The notes under the pieces are model-generated. The model was not told the DNA's origin, did not search any database, and worked only from the letters and a program-made list of their open reading frames with translations. DNA of 64,000 bases from Psychrobacter immobilis (GTDB lineage: Bacteria > Pseudomonadota > Gammaproteobacteria > Pseudomonadales > Moraxellaceae). The translations under genes were made by a program, and so were the position numbers. Shown here one piece after another: positions 8,950 through 17,595 of the stretch (the stretch's first letter is position 1; each line of letters starts with the position of its first letter). Location: positions 620,001-684,000 of the forward strand of contig CAJGZL010000001.1 of assembly GCA_904846145.1 (NCBI GenBank). The letters run 5' to 3'.

Positions 8950-9405
8950 ATGGATAAAATCGACCGTCATATTTTGGAAATACTTCAAAAAGAAGGACGT
9001 TTATCAACGGCTGAATTAGCCGAGCGTATAGGATTATCAGCATCACCTTGTGCTAGGCGCTTGAAACGTTTAGAAGATGAGTTTTATATAGAGGGCTACC
9101 AAGCGAACGTAAACAAAGCTAAAGCTGGTATTACGATGAGCTTTTTTGTGGAAGTCAGCCTGAGCAATCATCAAGAAGAATCGATTACCGCGTTCGAACA
9201 AGCGTTATCTGAGATGGATGAGGTGATTAATGGACATGTTGTTTCGGGCTCTTACGATTATTTGTTGGAAGTGGTAAGCCCAGACCTTAACGGTTATGAA
9301 GAGTTTACTCGTAAACTACATAAGCTGACTAGCGTTAAAGACATACACACCCATTTATCAGTTAGAAAAGTGATAGATAAAACGACGTTGCCTATTTTTA
9401 TATGA
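8950..9405 (+). CDS. Lrp/AsnC-family transcriptional regulator
   Basis: This 151-residue protein has the N-terminal Lrp helix-turn-helix (MDKIDRHILEILQKEGRLST, then ELAERIGLSASPCARRLKRL). A C-terminal RAM ligand-binding domain follows (VVSGSYDYLLEVVSPDLNGY). GAGGTAATTT precedes the ATG. It probably controls the divergent EamA transporter and itself through the inverted repeat at 8877-8921, in response to an amino acid. Confidence 0.92.
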   Translation: MDKIDRHILEILQKEGRLSTAELAERIGLSASPCARRLKRLEDEFYIEGYQANVNKAKAGITMSFFVEVSLSNHQEESITAFEQALSEMDEVINGHVVSGSYDYLLEVVSPDLNGYEEFTRKLHKLTSVKDIHTHLSVRKVIDKTTLPIFI

Positions 9406-9563
9406 TACTTTTTGATGCTTCTTAGGACGTGTGCTCGATTCAAGATATCAAAATTACTTACTATAGTGGTGCTTATGTCAAATATAATCTAGCAAAAAAG
9501 TCATCGGCTCAGTTATTCGAAGATAGGTACATGCAAGATAGCGTCATAATATAAATTTTAGTC

Positions 9564-9616
9564 GAGCTACCTTGATATGGTAGAGATCAGCAGTTCGAAT
9601 CTGCTTATGCCTACCA
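9564..9616 (+). repeat. truncated tRNA-Val copy (possible attachment-site relic)
   Basis: This segment repeats the tRNA at 698-774 from the anticodon arm to the CCA end: CTACC-TTGATAT-GGTAG, then AGCAG TTCGAAT CTGCT TATGCCT ACCA. Its anticodon loop reads GAT instead of GAC, and one further base differs in the variable region. The D-arm and 5' acceptor strand are missing, so it cannot fold as a tRNA. A degraded version of the terminator also follows (AGAAAGCTTCAATC...GGTTGGGGTTTT). It may mark the far end of a tRNA-integrated island or be a decayed tandem tRNA. Confidence 0.8.
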
Positions 9617-9691
9617 ATTTTAGAAAGCTTCAATCTTAAGGTTGGGGTTTTACCTATACTAGACGATAGTAGCGTAAACACCGTCGAGTCA

Positions 9692-9931
9692 ATGACTGAC
9701 AAACCAGTGCTCCAACCTGAATATAAGCTCAAACAAACTCAAGAGTATCAGCAATTAGATGCTGACATTGATAGAGACAGTGAACAGTTATCTAAGCTTA
9801 TCAATGAAATAAAGCAGCGTAATCAGAGTCAAATCGAAGAGCATCACTTGCCTAAAACTACTCTAAAACCGGTGAACAATATAGCAACAGTGCCACATGA
9901 CTATCCTATTACACCTATTAATAGCCAATAA
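9692..9931 (+). CDS. small hypothetical protein
   Basis: This is a 79-residue, hydrophilic, Gln/Glu/Lys-rich frame (KLKQTQEYQQLDADIDRDSE, SKLINEIKQRNQSQIEEH) predicted to be mostly helical, perhaps coiled-coil, with a Pro-rich tail. There is no signal peptide or membrane segment and no good ribosome binding site. Codon use resembles that of real genes, and it converges on tgpA with only ten bases between stops. I do not recognise a family. It may be a real small gene or the residue of one. Confidence 0.4.
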   Translation: MTDKPVLQPEYKLKQTQEYQQLDADIDRDSEQLSKLINEIKQRNQSQIEEHHLPKTTLKPVNNIATVPHDYPITPINSQ

Positions 9932-9941
9932 AAAATGAGAA

Positions 9942-12260
9942 CTATGAGGACAATGAGAACTTAGTTACTTCGTCTTTCAATCTTTTAAGCATCTGCTGAT
10001 ACTCTACATCTTTTTTATCAGCCACACTCAAGCGCCCATAACGCAGCTGGCGATAATAGTATTTGATACTATCAATAGACTGCTCGACCTCTTGCTGTCT
10101 CTCAGAGCTATTATCAGCTGTTCTAGAGGCGATTGCCAGTCGCTCAAGCCATGCCAGCTGCCCTTCGCTATCATGATGACTTAGTGCTTGATCCTGTCGA
10201 GCTATGCGCTTAGACAGTTTGATAAGCACCAAATCTACAGGATGCCAGCGCTGGCGACGACGCTGCCAAATCATCAGGACTAACAGTGACATTACTAAAA
10301 TTGCCGTGCTAGCGAGCCACATCAGTTGCTGCTTTATCGAGCTGATATTAAACCATTTCAGCAGTGATCCTGCTTGCTTGTCCTGATCGTAGCCGACGAT
10401 GTCCTTTTGCCAGTAGTAGCTGGCCTGATCAGATAAACGGCGCAGCGTTTGTAGCATCTGGTACTGCTGATAGCTGATCTGCGCGCTAGCGCCTTGCCCG
10501 AACATAGCCGCGCCTTGAGCTTGGGTCATCGCATCCATGCCCTGTTCGATCCGTTCAGGTGCAACAAAGGCAGTCGGATCAACGCGAACCCAGCCTTGAC
10601 CCTCCAGCCACACCTCAGTCCATGCATGGGCGTCCATTTGCCGCACCTCCCACACATTACCGCCATTGCTCAGCTCGCCGCCCTGATAGCCTGCGACTAC
10701 TCTTGCAGGGATACCAGCCGCTCGTAGCATAAAAGTAAAGCTTGACGAATAGTGCTCACAAAACCCTGCTTTGGTATCGAATAAAAACTCATCGATACGG
10801 TTTTGATTGAGTTTTGGCGGGGATAAGGTATAGCGAAACTCTGTTTGATTAATCCAGCGCTCAATAGCCGCCATGTAACGCTGCGGATCTGAACCTGAAT
10901 CCTCAAATAATTGCTGAGCCAGCGCGCGAGCTTTAGGATTGCCCTGCGCAGGTATAGCCAAATTGATAGCTCTATCTGCATCGTTAAGCGTAGGATCAAT
11001 GCGCATAGGCGCGTAACGCAGAACGTTATAACGCAGCTGCTGAGTGACGGGCTGATCTTTTAGTAAGGTAAAGTCTGAAGTAATACTAATCTGTTGACGC
11101 TGCGCAAATGGATAATCAAGGCCGAATAACCAGCGCTGCTGAGTTGGCTCCAAAATAACTTGATAAGTGCTTGGCGCAAGCTTGTCTTTGTCCTCAGCGG
11201 TAGCTAGGGCATCTATCAGCCATTGCGGGCTTTGACGATTGGTCTCCCATTGCCATTGCTGCTGTTGTTTAAGAGAATTGCGCCGCCACGTCACTCCGTC
11301 AAAATCACTAAATACTAAGCCGCGCCAATAAAGATCGCTTTGAGCGGGGCGCGCATTATCAAATTCAACTCGAAAAGCCAGCTCGGTTGATTGACCCAAA
11401 TTGGCAAAGTCGCCAGGTGACATACTATCGGATACGCCCGTCATCGCGCTTTGCCCTGACAGCTGCACCGACCATAATGGTGGCAGACGCGGAAAGAATA
11501 AGAACAGCACGACTAGTAGCGGTAAAGCGCCAATAGCCAATACGCCCAGAGTACGCACGCGACCATCACCGACCCTATTGCTATCATCATTGAGGGCAAT
11601 AAAAGCCAGCAAGATCGCCAGTACGCCTATGATAACTTCAAGGGTCGTTAGCAGACCTTGATCCATCAAAAACAGTGCTGCCAGCACAAATAATGATAGA
11701 TTAAGTACCACATAAGCATCACGGCGTTTATACAGCTCCCACAGCTTACTGACCAGACATAGCACCAAAAAAGCCACGCCCATATCGAGGCCAAAAGCAG
11801 TATTGTAAGTCAGCCATAGACCTAGCAGTCCTAATAGGAAGCCAAGCATTTGCATGTCTTGATAAAAGCGCTTACGCTGGACGGAGCGCTTGAATTTGGC
11901 TTTTATAGCAGGCAGCTGGGCGATAATACTGATAAGCGCAAAGCCGATCAACCATAGTGGCAGATGCGCGGCATGAGGCAGGATGACCACAACTTGAGTA
12001 ATGAGCACCCAATAATACGCTGGTAGAGCCAATAGTTTTTTATACCAGCGCTTGTCGGTGCTCAGCTCAGTATTTAGATAGCTGTTTGACTTATCAGGTT
12101 TGATAATAGTCACAGTAGAATGGATAGCATTGAGATTAGCATTAGTATGCTTGCCTGATGCTAATTGCTCAAAAGTAGGCTCTGCTATGGCATCAGATTT
12201 TGCTATTGGATCTTTAATATTTTTGGCGAGGCTTTTAGAAGTGCGTTTAGAGTTAGTCAT
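9942..12260 (-). CDS. tgpA: TgpA-like membrane transglutaminase-fold protein
   Basis: This protein of about 772 residues has a cytosolic N-terminal region and a DUF3488 membrane block of about six helices. A periplasmic transglutaminase core follows, then another helix (about residue 660) and a cytoplasmic DUF4129-like tail. The catalytic triad is visible: Cys in KAGFCEHYSSSF, His in MDAHAWTEVW and Asp in WVRVDPTAFV. TgpA of Pseudomonas is an essential periplasmic enzyme of unclear substrate. The ATG at 12260 overlaps the upstream DUF58 stop (ATGA), indicating coupling; an upstream ATG at 12287 is less likely. It is the last gene of the MoxR-DUF58-TgpA operon. Confidence 0.92.
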   Translation of the reverse strand: MTNSKRTSKSLAKNIKDPIAKSDAIAEPTFEQLASGKHTNANLNAIHSTVTIIKPDKSNSYLNTELSTDKRWYKKLLALPAYYWVLITQVVVILPHAAHLPLWLIGFALISIIAQLPAIKAKFKRSVQRKRFYQDMQMLGFLLGLLGLWLTYNTAFGLDMGVAFLVLCLVSKLWELYKRRDAYVVLNLSLFVLAALFLMDQGLLTTLEVIIGVLAILLAFIALNDDSNRVGDGRVRTLGVLAIGALPLLVVLFLFFPRLPPLWSVQLSGQSAMTGVSDSMSPGDFANLGQSTELAFRVEFDNARPAQSDLYWRGLVFSDFDGVTWRRNSLKQQQQWQWETNRQSPQWLIDALATAEDKDKLAPSTYQVILEPTQQRWLFGLDYPFAQRQQISITSDFTLLKDQPVTQQLRYNVLRYAPMRIDPTLNDADRAINLAIPAQGNPKARALAQQLFEDSGSDPQRYMAAIERWINQTEFRYTLSPPKLNQNRIDEFLFDTKAGFCEHYSSSFTFMLRAAGIPARVVAGYQGGELSNGGNVWEVRQMDAHAWTEVWLEGQGWVRVDPTAFVAPERIEQGMDAMTQAQGAAMFGQGASAQISYQQYQMLQTLRRLSDQASYYWQKDIVGYDQDKQAGSLLKWFNISSIKQQLMWLASTAILVMSLLVLMIWQRRRQRWHPVDLVLIKLSKRIARQDQALSHHDSEGQLAWLERLAIASRTADNSSERQQEVEQSIDSIKYYYRQLRYGRLSVADKKDVEYQQMLKRLKDEVTKFSLSS

Positions 12261-13336
12261 GGCGTTTTTGCCAACCTTAACAAGCAAGCCTGTGCAAATA
12301 CTTCACCTTGACCTAGCGTAGCGGTTTTGGAGGCTGAATCATCAGCCAGCTGCATCTTAAAGGGTACGTTGAGCTGTCCAAGCGTTAATGCACCATAAGC
12401 CAATTGAGCTAGCTTTTGCTCGTGAGTCGCCGCTGGCATATCACTATAAGCTAAGAGCTGCTCGTGGCCGATAGGATCGCCAAAGTGCTTGGTCAGCATA
12501 CCCTGCCCACGTGCCACATGCGCCCAAGACACTCGGGCTAATGACTCACCTTCGATATAGCTATCAAGGCGATCAAAATCATCTTGCCCTTGAGTGTATT
12601 GCCCGCCTAACGGCAGATCCTCACTATTGGCTTGACTGTATTGAGTTTGCCAATCAAAAGGTAACGGTTTTGGATAAACCCAAGCTATTCGCGCAAAATA
12701 AACGTATGACCAAGCGCGCATGATACCTAAAGGATAGACCGTTTTGACTTGCAGACGCGGTAGCTCAAGCTGACCACGAACTCGAGTTTTGATAGGCAGA
12801 CGGATAATTTGCTCATCTTGCAGGCGAGATAACAGCACTGATTTTTGCGGGTTTTTACCAGAATCAGCGTGTTCACTTCTATCACTAGTGGTCGCTTTTT
12901 TATGCTTTTGCCCAGTACTTAGCTTAGTACCTAATTCACGATCTTGATCAAAGCTGAATAGAAGCTGTCGCCTAGGCTGCCGACTCGTATTAAGCACTTT
13001 TAGAGTGACCCATACAGGCTTGCCAACTTCTGCCATAGTGACATCGATCAGCTGTACCTTTAGACCTGATATATGAGCAAAAGTCACATGAAAGCTAATC
13101 AGCCAAACACTAATCAGATAAAAGCACAGACCCAGCACCAGATTATTACCATAATTGATACCAGCAATAAAAGTAATAGCTAATAGCACGGCAAACAATA
13201 AGCCCTCACGACTAAAAAATATATAGACGTTACGCAAATGAAGGGTCGCACTATCACTTTTGGGCGCGCGCTTGGCGAACCATCGCGACATCGTTGTCGT
13301 TAGCGCTTGATTCAAAGGTTTTGGTAGAATGCTCAT
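12257..13336 (-). CDS. DUF58 domain protein
   Basis: This 359-residue protein has two adjacent N-terminal membrane helices (LLFAVLLAITFIAGINYGNN, then LVLGLCFYLISVWLISF) and a C-terminal DUF58 region (LGGQYTQGQDDFDRLDSYIEGESLARVSW). DUF58 proteins are routinely encoded between a MoxR ATPase and a transglutaminase and are thought to act with them in envelope functions. It starts 29 bases after moxR and its stop overlaps the tgpA start. The last DUF58 part looks shorter than in some homologues. Confidence 0.88.
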   Translation of the reverse strand: MSILPKPLNQALTTTMSRWFAKRAPKSDSATLHLRNVYIFFSREGLLFAVLLAITFIAGINYGNNLVLGLCFYLISVWLISFHVTFAHISGLKVQLIDVTMAEVGKPVWVTLKVLNTSRQPRRQLLFSFDQDRELGTKLSTGQKHKKATTSDRSEHADSGKNPQKSVLLSRLQDEQIIRLPIKTRVRGQLELPRLQVKTVYPLGIMRAWSYVYFARIAWVYPKPLPFDWQTQYSQANSEDLPLGGQYTQGQDDFDRLDSYIEGESLARVSWAHVARGQGMLTKHFGDPIGHEQLLAYSDMPAATHEQKLAQLAYGALTLGQLNVPFKMQLADDSASKTATLGQGEVFAQACLLRLAKTP

Positions 13337-13365
13337 AACGGGCCTATTATTACGGTATCAAAACT

Positions 13366-14397
13366 TTAACCGAGCACTTTTACTTCTGTCAAGATACGCT
13401 GAGCAAGGGTCTGAAGGCCTTGAGATTGACTATTGGCTGCCGCTACAAAACGCTGTCCTAGTCTATGATCGACTACTGCCGCAAAGACCGCTTGGATATC
13501 TTCAGGCGTCACCTCCGTATGTCCTGACACATAGGCATAAGCTTGAGCAGCACGCTGCAATGACAGCACACCACGCGGTGACAGGCCATGATACTCTTGA
13601 CTAATACGGGTTTGCGCCACTAGCTGCTGTAGATAATCAAGTACAACTTCGGCGACATACACTTGCTGCACGCCTTGCTGGGCCAATAGCACCGCTTCGG
13701 TATCCAAGATGGCGTCTAACTGCACCATCAGCGCTCGCCGATCTTGACCTTGTAGCAACATACGTTCGGCGGCAGGCGATGGATAGCCTAGCGATAAACA
13801 CATCAAAAACCTATCCAGCTGTGATTCAGGCAAAGGATAGACCCCTGCTTGTTGCATGGGGTTTTGAGTCGCAATAACAAAGAAGGGCTGCGGCAACGGG
13901 TAGCTTTGACCATCTTGAGTCACTTGCTGCTCCTCCATCGCCTCCAGCAAGGCGCTTTGGGTCTTAGGACTAGAGCGATTGATCTCATCAGCGAGTAATA
14001 GCTGAGTAAAGATAGGCCCGCGCCGAAATTCAAAGCTCAGTGTGCTTTGATTATAAATACTCATGCCCAAAATATCAGCAGGCAGCATGTCATTAGTGAA
14101 CTGCACTCTATTAAAGCTCAACCCTAATAGCTGGGCCAGCCCTTGCGCTAGCGTGGTCTTACCCATACCTGGCAAATCTTGCAACAATAAGTGCCCACCA
14201 GCTAACATACAGCTAAGTGCCAGCTTGGTCACTGATGATTTATCGAGCACTATTTGATTGAGCTGCGCTAGTAGCTGAGCTACTTGCCGCTGATTGGTTG
14301 AATAATCGATAGGGTTTTGGTTGGGCTGAGTCATTGAGTGTGGCTGAGAAGTATTAAAAGGTCTAGTAGACGAGTCGTAGGACGAGCTTTGAAGCAT
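13366..14397 (-). CDS. MoxR-type AAA+ ATPase
   Basis: This 343-residue AAA+ ATPase of the MoxR class has Walker A DLPGMGKTTLAQGLA, Walker B LLADEINRSSPKTQSALLEA and a sensor region FFVIATQNPMQQAGVYPLPE. MoxR proteins act as chaperone-like ATPases on partner proteins encoded nearby, here DUF58 and TgpA. The first 21 residues are Ser/Gln-rich, and a second ATG at residue 22 (MTQPNQNPID) is an equally possible start. It is the first gene of the leftward operon. Confidence 0.92.
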   Translation of the reverse strand: MLQSSSYDSSTRPFNTSQPHSMTQPNQNPIDYSTNQRQVAQLLAQLNQIVLDKSSVTKLALSCMLAGGHLLLQDLPGMGKTTLAQGLAQLLGLSFNRVQFTNDMLPADILGMSIYNQSTLSFEFRRGPIFTQLLLADEINRSSPKTQSALLEAMEEQQVTQDGQSYPLPQPFFVIATQNPMQQAGVYPLPESQLDRFLMCLSLGYPSPAAERMLLQGQDRRALMVQLDAILDTEAVLLAQQGVQQVYVAEVVLDYLQQLVAQTRISQEYHGLSPRGVLSLQRAAQAYAYVSGHTEVTPEDIQAVFAAVVDHRLGQRFVAAANSQSQGLQTLAQRILTEVKVLG

Positions 14398-14428
14398 AGG
14401 TAACTACCAAAGTATTTATGATAAAAGA

Positions 14429-14466
14429 CTAGGGCCTGTCCTCATGCAATGGAGGACAGGCCCTAG
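14429..14466. repeat. 38-bp perfect palindrome, possible transposon-end relic
   Basis: CTAGGGCCTGTCCTC is followed by an 8-base loop and its exact reverse complement GAGGACAGGCCCTAG. The arms differ by one base from the terminal repeat of the element at 52456-52628 (TAGGGCGTGTCCTCA), so this may be an almost completely internally deleted copy. It lies upstream of moxR with no T-run, so I do not read it as a normal terminator. Confidence 0.7.
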
Positions 14467-14607
14467 ATTGACAATCTTGATAAATAGAATACTACTATTG
14501 GTGTTCATATGTCCAATTAGCAAAAATGAAATTGCTAAAATTATAGCTACTAAAAACATGGTTGCTAAAACTATAGCTGCTATTAATATTACTACTAAAA
14601 AATACCG

Positions 14608-15174
14608 CTATTGAAAATCTGCTGCCGGCTTATTTTCAGCGCCTGCTGGTATTTCAAGCGCCTCATCACGCAACGGCTTACTTTGCTCATCTTTATCCGT
14701 TGCTACTGATGGCTTAGATGCATCGGCATCATTAATAGGAAACCCCTCTTCATCGAGAGCGGGTACAGGCGCGCGCAAGGTAGATAGATAAGCGATGACA
14801 TCAGCACGCTCGCTGGCATCGGGCATAGGGTCAGCAAGCATTTTTGAGTCGGTTATTACCTTTTCATTATCTTCGATATAAGGGTCAAGCTTTTCGGCAG
14901 TCCATTCCCACCCTGCGGCTTTTAAGCCGTCACTATAGTCAAAGTCAGCCAACTGTGCCGATTTAGCACCATAGATATTCATCAGCTGCGGGCCTTTCTT
15001 ATTGAGCCCTGGGGTGAGCTGATGGCACTGAGCGCAGGCTTCTTCATAAATTAACTGACCACGTTTAGCATCACCCGCCTCATAGACAGACAATGTAGCC
15101 TCTGGACGATAATCAGGCGGCATACTACGCGAGCAACCATTGAGAGAGACGAAAGCAATAGTGCTTAAGCCCAT
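14608..15174 (-). CDS. class I c-type cytochrome, lipoprotein
   Basis: This 188-residue secreted cytochrome has one heme site, CAQCH, preceded by AKRGQLIYEEA. A probable distal ligand Met lies in MLADPMPDASERADVIAYLS. The fold and spacing match mitochondrial-type cytochrome c. The N-terminus is short with a lipobox-like LNGC, so it is likely anchored to a membrane facing the periplasm. The signal region may begin further upstream at a non-ATG codon, since in-frame codons before 15174 encode Lys and hydrophobic residues. The tail of about 55 residues is acidic and low in complexity. It is an electron carrier whose partners are not encoded nearby. Confidence 0.85.
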   Translation of the reverse strand: MGLSTIAFVSLNGCSRSMPPDYRPEATLSVYEAGDAKRGQLIYEEACAQCHQLTPGLNKKGPQLMNIYGAKSAQLADFDYSDGLKAAGWEWTAEKLDPYIEDNEKVITDSKMLADPMPDASERADVIAYLSTLRAPVPALDEEGFPINDADASKPSVATDKDEQSKPLRDEALEIPAGAENKPAADFQ

Positions 15175-15398
15175 TATAGTTGCTATCTTCGTAAGAGTAG
15201 CAGAGATTTTAGGAATAATTATATCAACTTAAATATTAGAAAATTGTCGTCAAGAGCTACTCAAAAATAGAGTTTTGAAAGTATAATTCTCAAAAGCACA
15301 GTTTTTAAAAGTATGGCTTAAGCAGCATAAAATCGCTTATCAATACGCTAGCTGTACTTAAAAATACACTTAGAAACTATGCTATGCCAGCTTATGCT

Positions 15399-17483
15399 TT
15401 AAACCACATTCATGCTATCGCTTGGCTCTTCTAAGTAATAGCCTTGTAGATAGCGTGCGCCTACACTCCAAGCCACTGACATTGTAGCAGCATCCTCAAT
15501 AAAAGGCATCAGCACATCAATATCCAGCTCGTTCGTTTTTGCAATAAAAGATTTGATAGTTTCTAGATTATCAATATTATCAATACCTTCTACATAATTG
15601 CGTGCCAACCGAGTCATATTTGGTCGCACAAATTCAACAATATCAAAAGATTTGGCAGAAGTACCAAAATTATGAATGCCTAATTGACAAGTCGTTTTAC
15701 TCAATGCGGTAAACTGACTCTTTGCTACGGTTAAATGGTTGGATATGTCTTGCTCATTGAACTGTAAGGTGAGTGCGCCAGGTGCGCCGCCTACTGCTTT
15801 GATTAACTGACTGGCAACGTTCGGCAGTTTTTTATCGACTAAAGAGGCACTAGTCAACTGCACTAATATACGGGCTTGCGGGTGAGTTTTGCGTAGCTCA
15901 TTAACTTGCTTACAAGCATTAATCAACACCCAGCGATCTATTTTTTCAAGAAGATTATTATTTTTGGCAACGCCTGCAAACTGATTAAATCTCAATATAG
16001 TATTGTCAGCATCGGCCAATGGTAGTCGTAAACATACTTCAAAAAAGTCACTACTATCATTACTGATGTCATATATAGGCTGGAAGAGTAGCTTAAAGCG
16101 GTCATGTTCAATGGCGTTGATTAAGGTTTCAGCCAATGCATTATCATCACTACTAGCATGCTCTCTTGGGTCATACAGATGATAAGCGTTGCCTTGGTTA
16201 ACCGTCTGAACTCTGACCCGATTGATCGCCTCAAGTGCGCGCTCAAGCAGCACCTGCGTATTAGGAGCGTTTTGTTCGATAATAACTGCACCGATGCTGG
16301 CTGTGGTCGTCGTCGTTCTTTGACCGACTTCTATTAGCATCTCACTAATGCTGACGCGAATCTTTTCAGCCAAGTCTGTTAACTGTTGTAAGTCAGTACT
16401 CTCTACTAGCACCGTAAATGAGGTGTCATTGAAGCGGCTGACACAATCGGTAGTCACTAGATCCTCTAAATTTCTAGCCACTTTTTCGATCGTAGTATCA
16501 ATACCTTGCAGCCCTAAGCTACTGCTTATCTTACCAATATTATCAAGCTGAATATATAACAGCCCTGCGTTATGTTGGCCTTGCAAAGCTTGTTGATACA
16601 ACAGCTCAAAACGCTCTTCAAACCCACGACGGTTGCTGAGACCTGTCAGACTATCTTGACGCTGCGCTACTGCTAAACGCTGCGCAATCTCATTAGCACT
16701 ATTGTCGTTTTGCTGGATAATAATCTGAGTAACGGGATCTCCATTTAAGGTTGCGGTCGCCAGCTGTAATTTAGCTTGAAAAGTACTGTCATCAGTACGC
16801 CGACTCTCAAAATTAAACTCAACTTGTTTGCGGTTTCCTTTATCGAACTGTCGTAAGAAATGCTTAAAGGCTTTGACGTTGTCTACGCTGCTAATCAAAT
16901 CAATAACAGGCATCCCCATAATGTCATCTATAGACTTAAAGCCAAAGAGCCTTAGATAAGAGTCATTAGCAAATATATGAATACCTTGGTCAATATAAGC
17001 GACAGCGCTTTTTGAGTTTTTGATCAAAATATTAGCACGCTGTTCGGCCTCAGAGAGCACATCACGTAGTTTTTTGAACTGTCGGCGGGTCCTTAAGTTA
17101 TCATGTTGCAAGAGAATAGCCATGATCACAGGCCCCTCTTTATCTGGCATCAGTGCCTTGATCATCGTACTATCGATAACCGCTGGAAGACCATCATCGT
17201 TGCGACCTGTGTCTGCGGTATCATTACTCATCAGGCAAATCATAGGCAGATCAATGCTACGCTCTTGTACGATACCGACCACATCGGTGAATATTAAATC
17301 ATAAGCCTTACCAAAGACCAATACATCCCACTGCTGACGCAAGGTTCTGAGCAACTCCTCTTTATCATCCAAAAAACCCAAGTTGACTTTATCATAGTAA
17401 GCCGATAACAGCTTTACTAGACGTTCAGCATAGAGCTGATCATCGTCTATTACTAATAAGTTTAGAGTAGTGTCAGGGCGCAT
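15399..17483 (-). CDS. FimX-like degenerate GGDEF/EAL protein
   Basis: This 694-residue protein has a REC-like domain (LLVIDDDQLYAERLVKLLSA), a PAS domain around 155-270, a GGDEF-like domain around 275-435 and an EAL-like domain to the end. Both catalytic motifs are degenerate: the GGDEF position reads RFNDTSFTV and the EAL position reads FFEVCLRLP. It therefore probably binds cyclic di-GMP rather than making or degrading it. Domain order and degeneration match FimX of Pseudomonas, which controls type IV pilus assembly and twitching through the PilB/PilZ machinery. It follows the 566-residue gene in the same direction after 112 bases. Confidence 0.85.
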   Translation of the reverse strand: MRPDTTLNLLVIDDDQLYAERLVKLLSAYYDKVNLGFLDDKEELLRTLRQQWDVLVFGKAYDLIFTDVVGIVQERSIDLPMICLMSNDTADTGRNDDGLPAVIDSTMIKALMPDKEGPVIMAILLQHDNLRTRRQFKKLRDVLSEAEQRANILIKNSKSAVAYIDQGIHIFANDSYLRLFGFKSIDDIMGMPVIDLISSVDNVKAFKHFLRQFDKGNRKQVEFNFESRRTDDSTFQAKLQLATATLNGDPVTQIIIQQNDNSANEIAQRLAVAQRQDSLTGLSNRRGFEERFELLYQQALQGQHNAGLLYIQLDNIGKISSSLGLQGIDTTIEKVARNLEDLVTTDCVSRFNDTSFTVLVESTDLQQLTDLAEKIRVSISEMLIEVGQRTTTTTASIGAVIIEQNAPNTQVLLERALEAINRVRVQTVNQGNAYHLYDPREHASSDDNALAETLINAIEHDRFKLLFQPIYDISNDSSDFFEVCLRLPLADADNTILRFNQFAGVAKNNNLLEKIDRWVLINACKQVNELRKTHPQARILVQLTSASLVDKKLPNVASQLIKAVGGAPGALTLQFNEQDISNHLTVAKSQFTALSKTTCQLGIHNFGTSAKSFDIVEFVRPNMTRLARNYVEGIDNIDNLETIKSFIAKTNELDIDVLMPFIEDAATMSVAWSVGARYLQGYYLEEPSDSMNVV

Positions 17484-17595
17484 AATATGCCTTTTTTATA
17501 TTAGTTTTAATTATCTAACTGCTACTGTTATCACAATCAGGGTTAAGGTATCAGCTAACTTTATCTGTAATACCTAAATGCTACTAAAAACTGAG

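Noticed and set aside
14429..14466. Ordinary Rho-independent terminator
   Set aside because: No T-run on either side, and it lies upstream of moxR rather than after a gene end.
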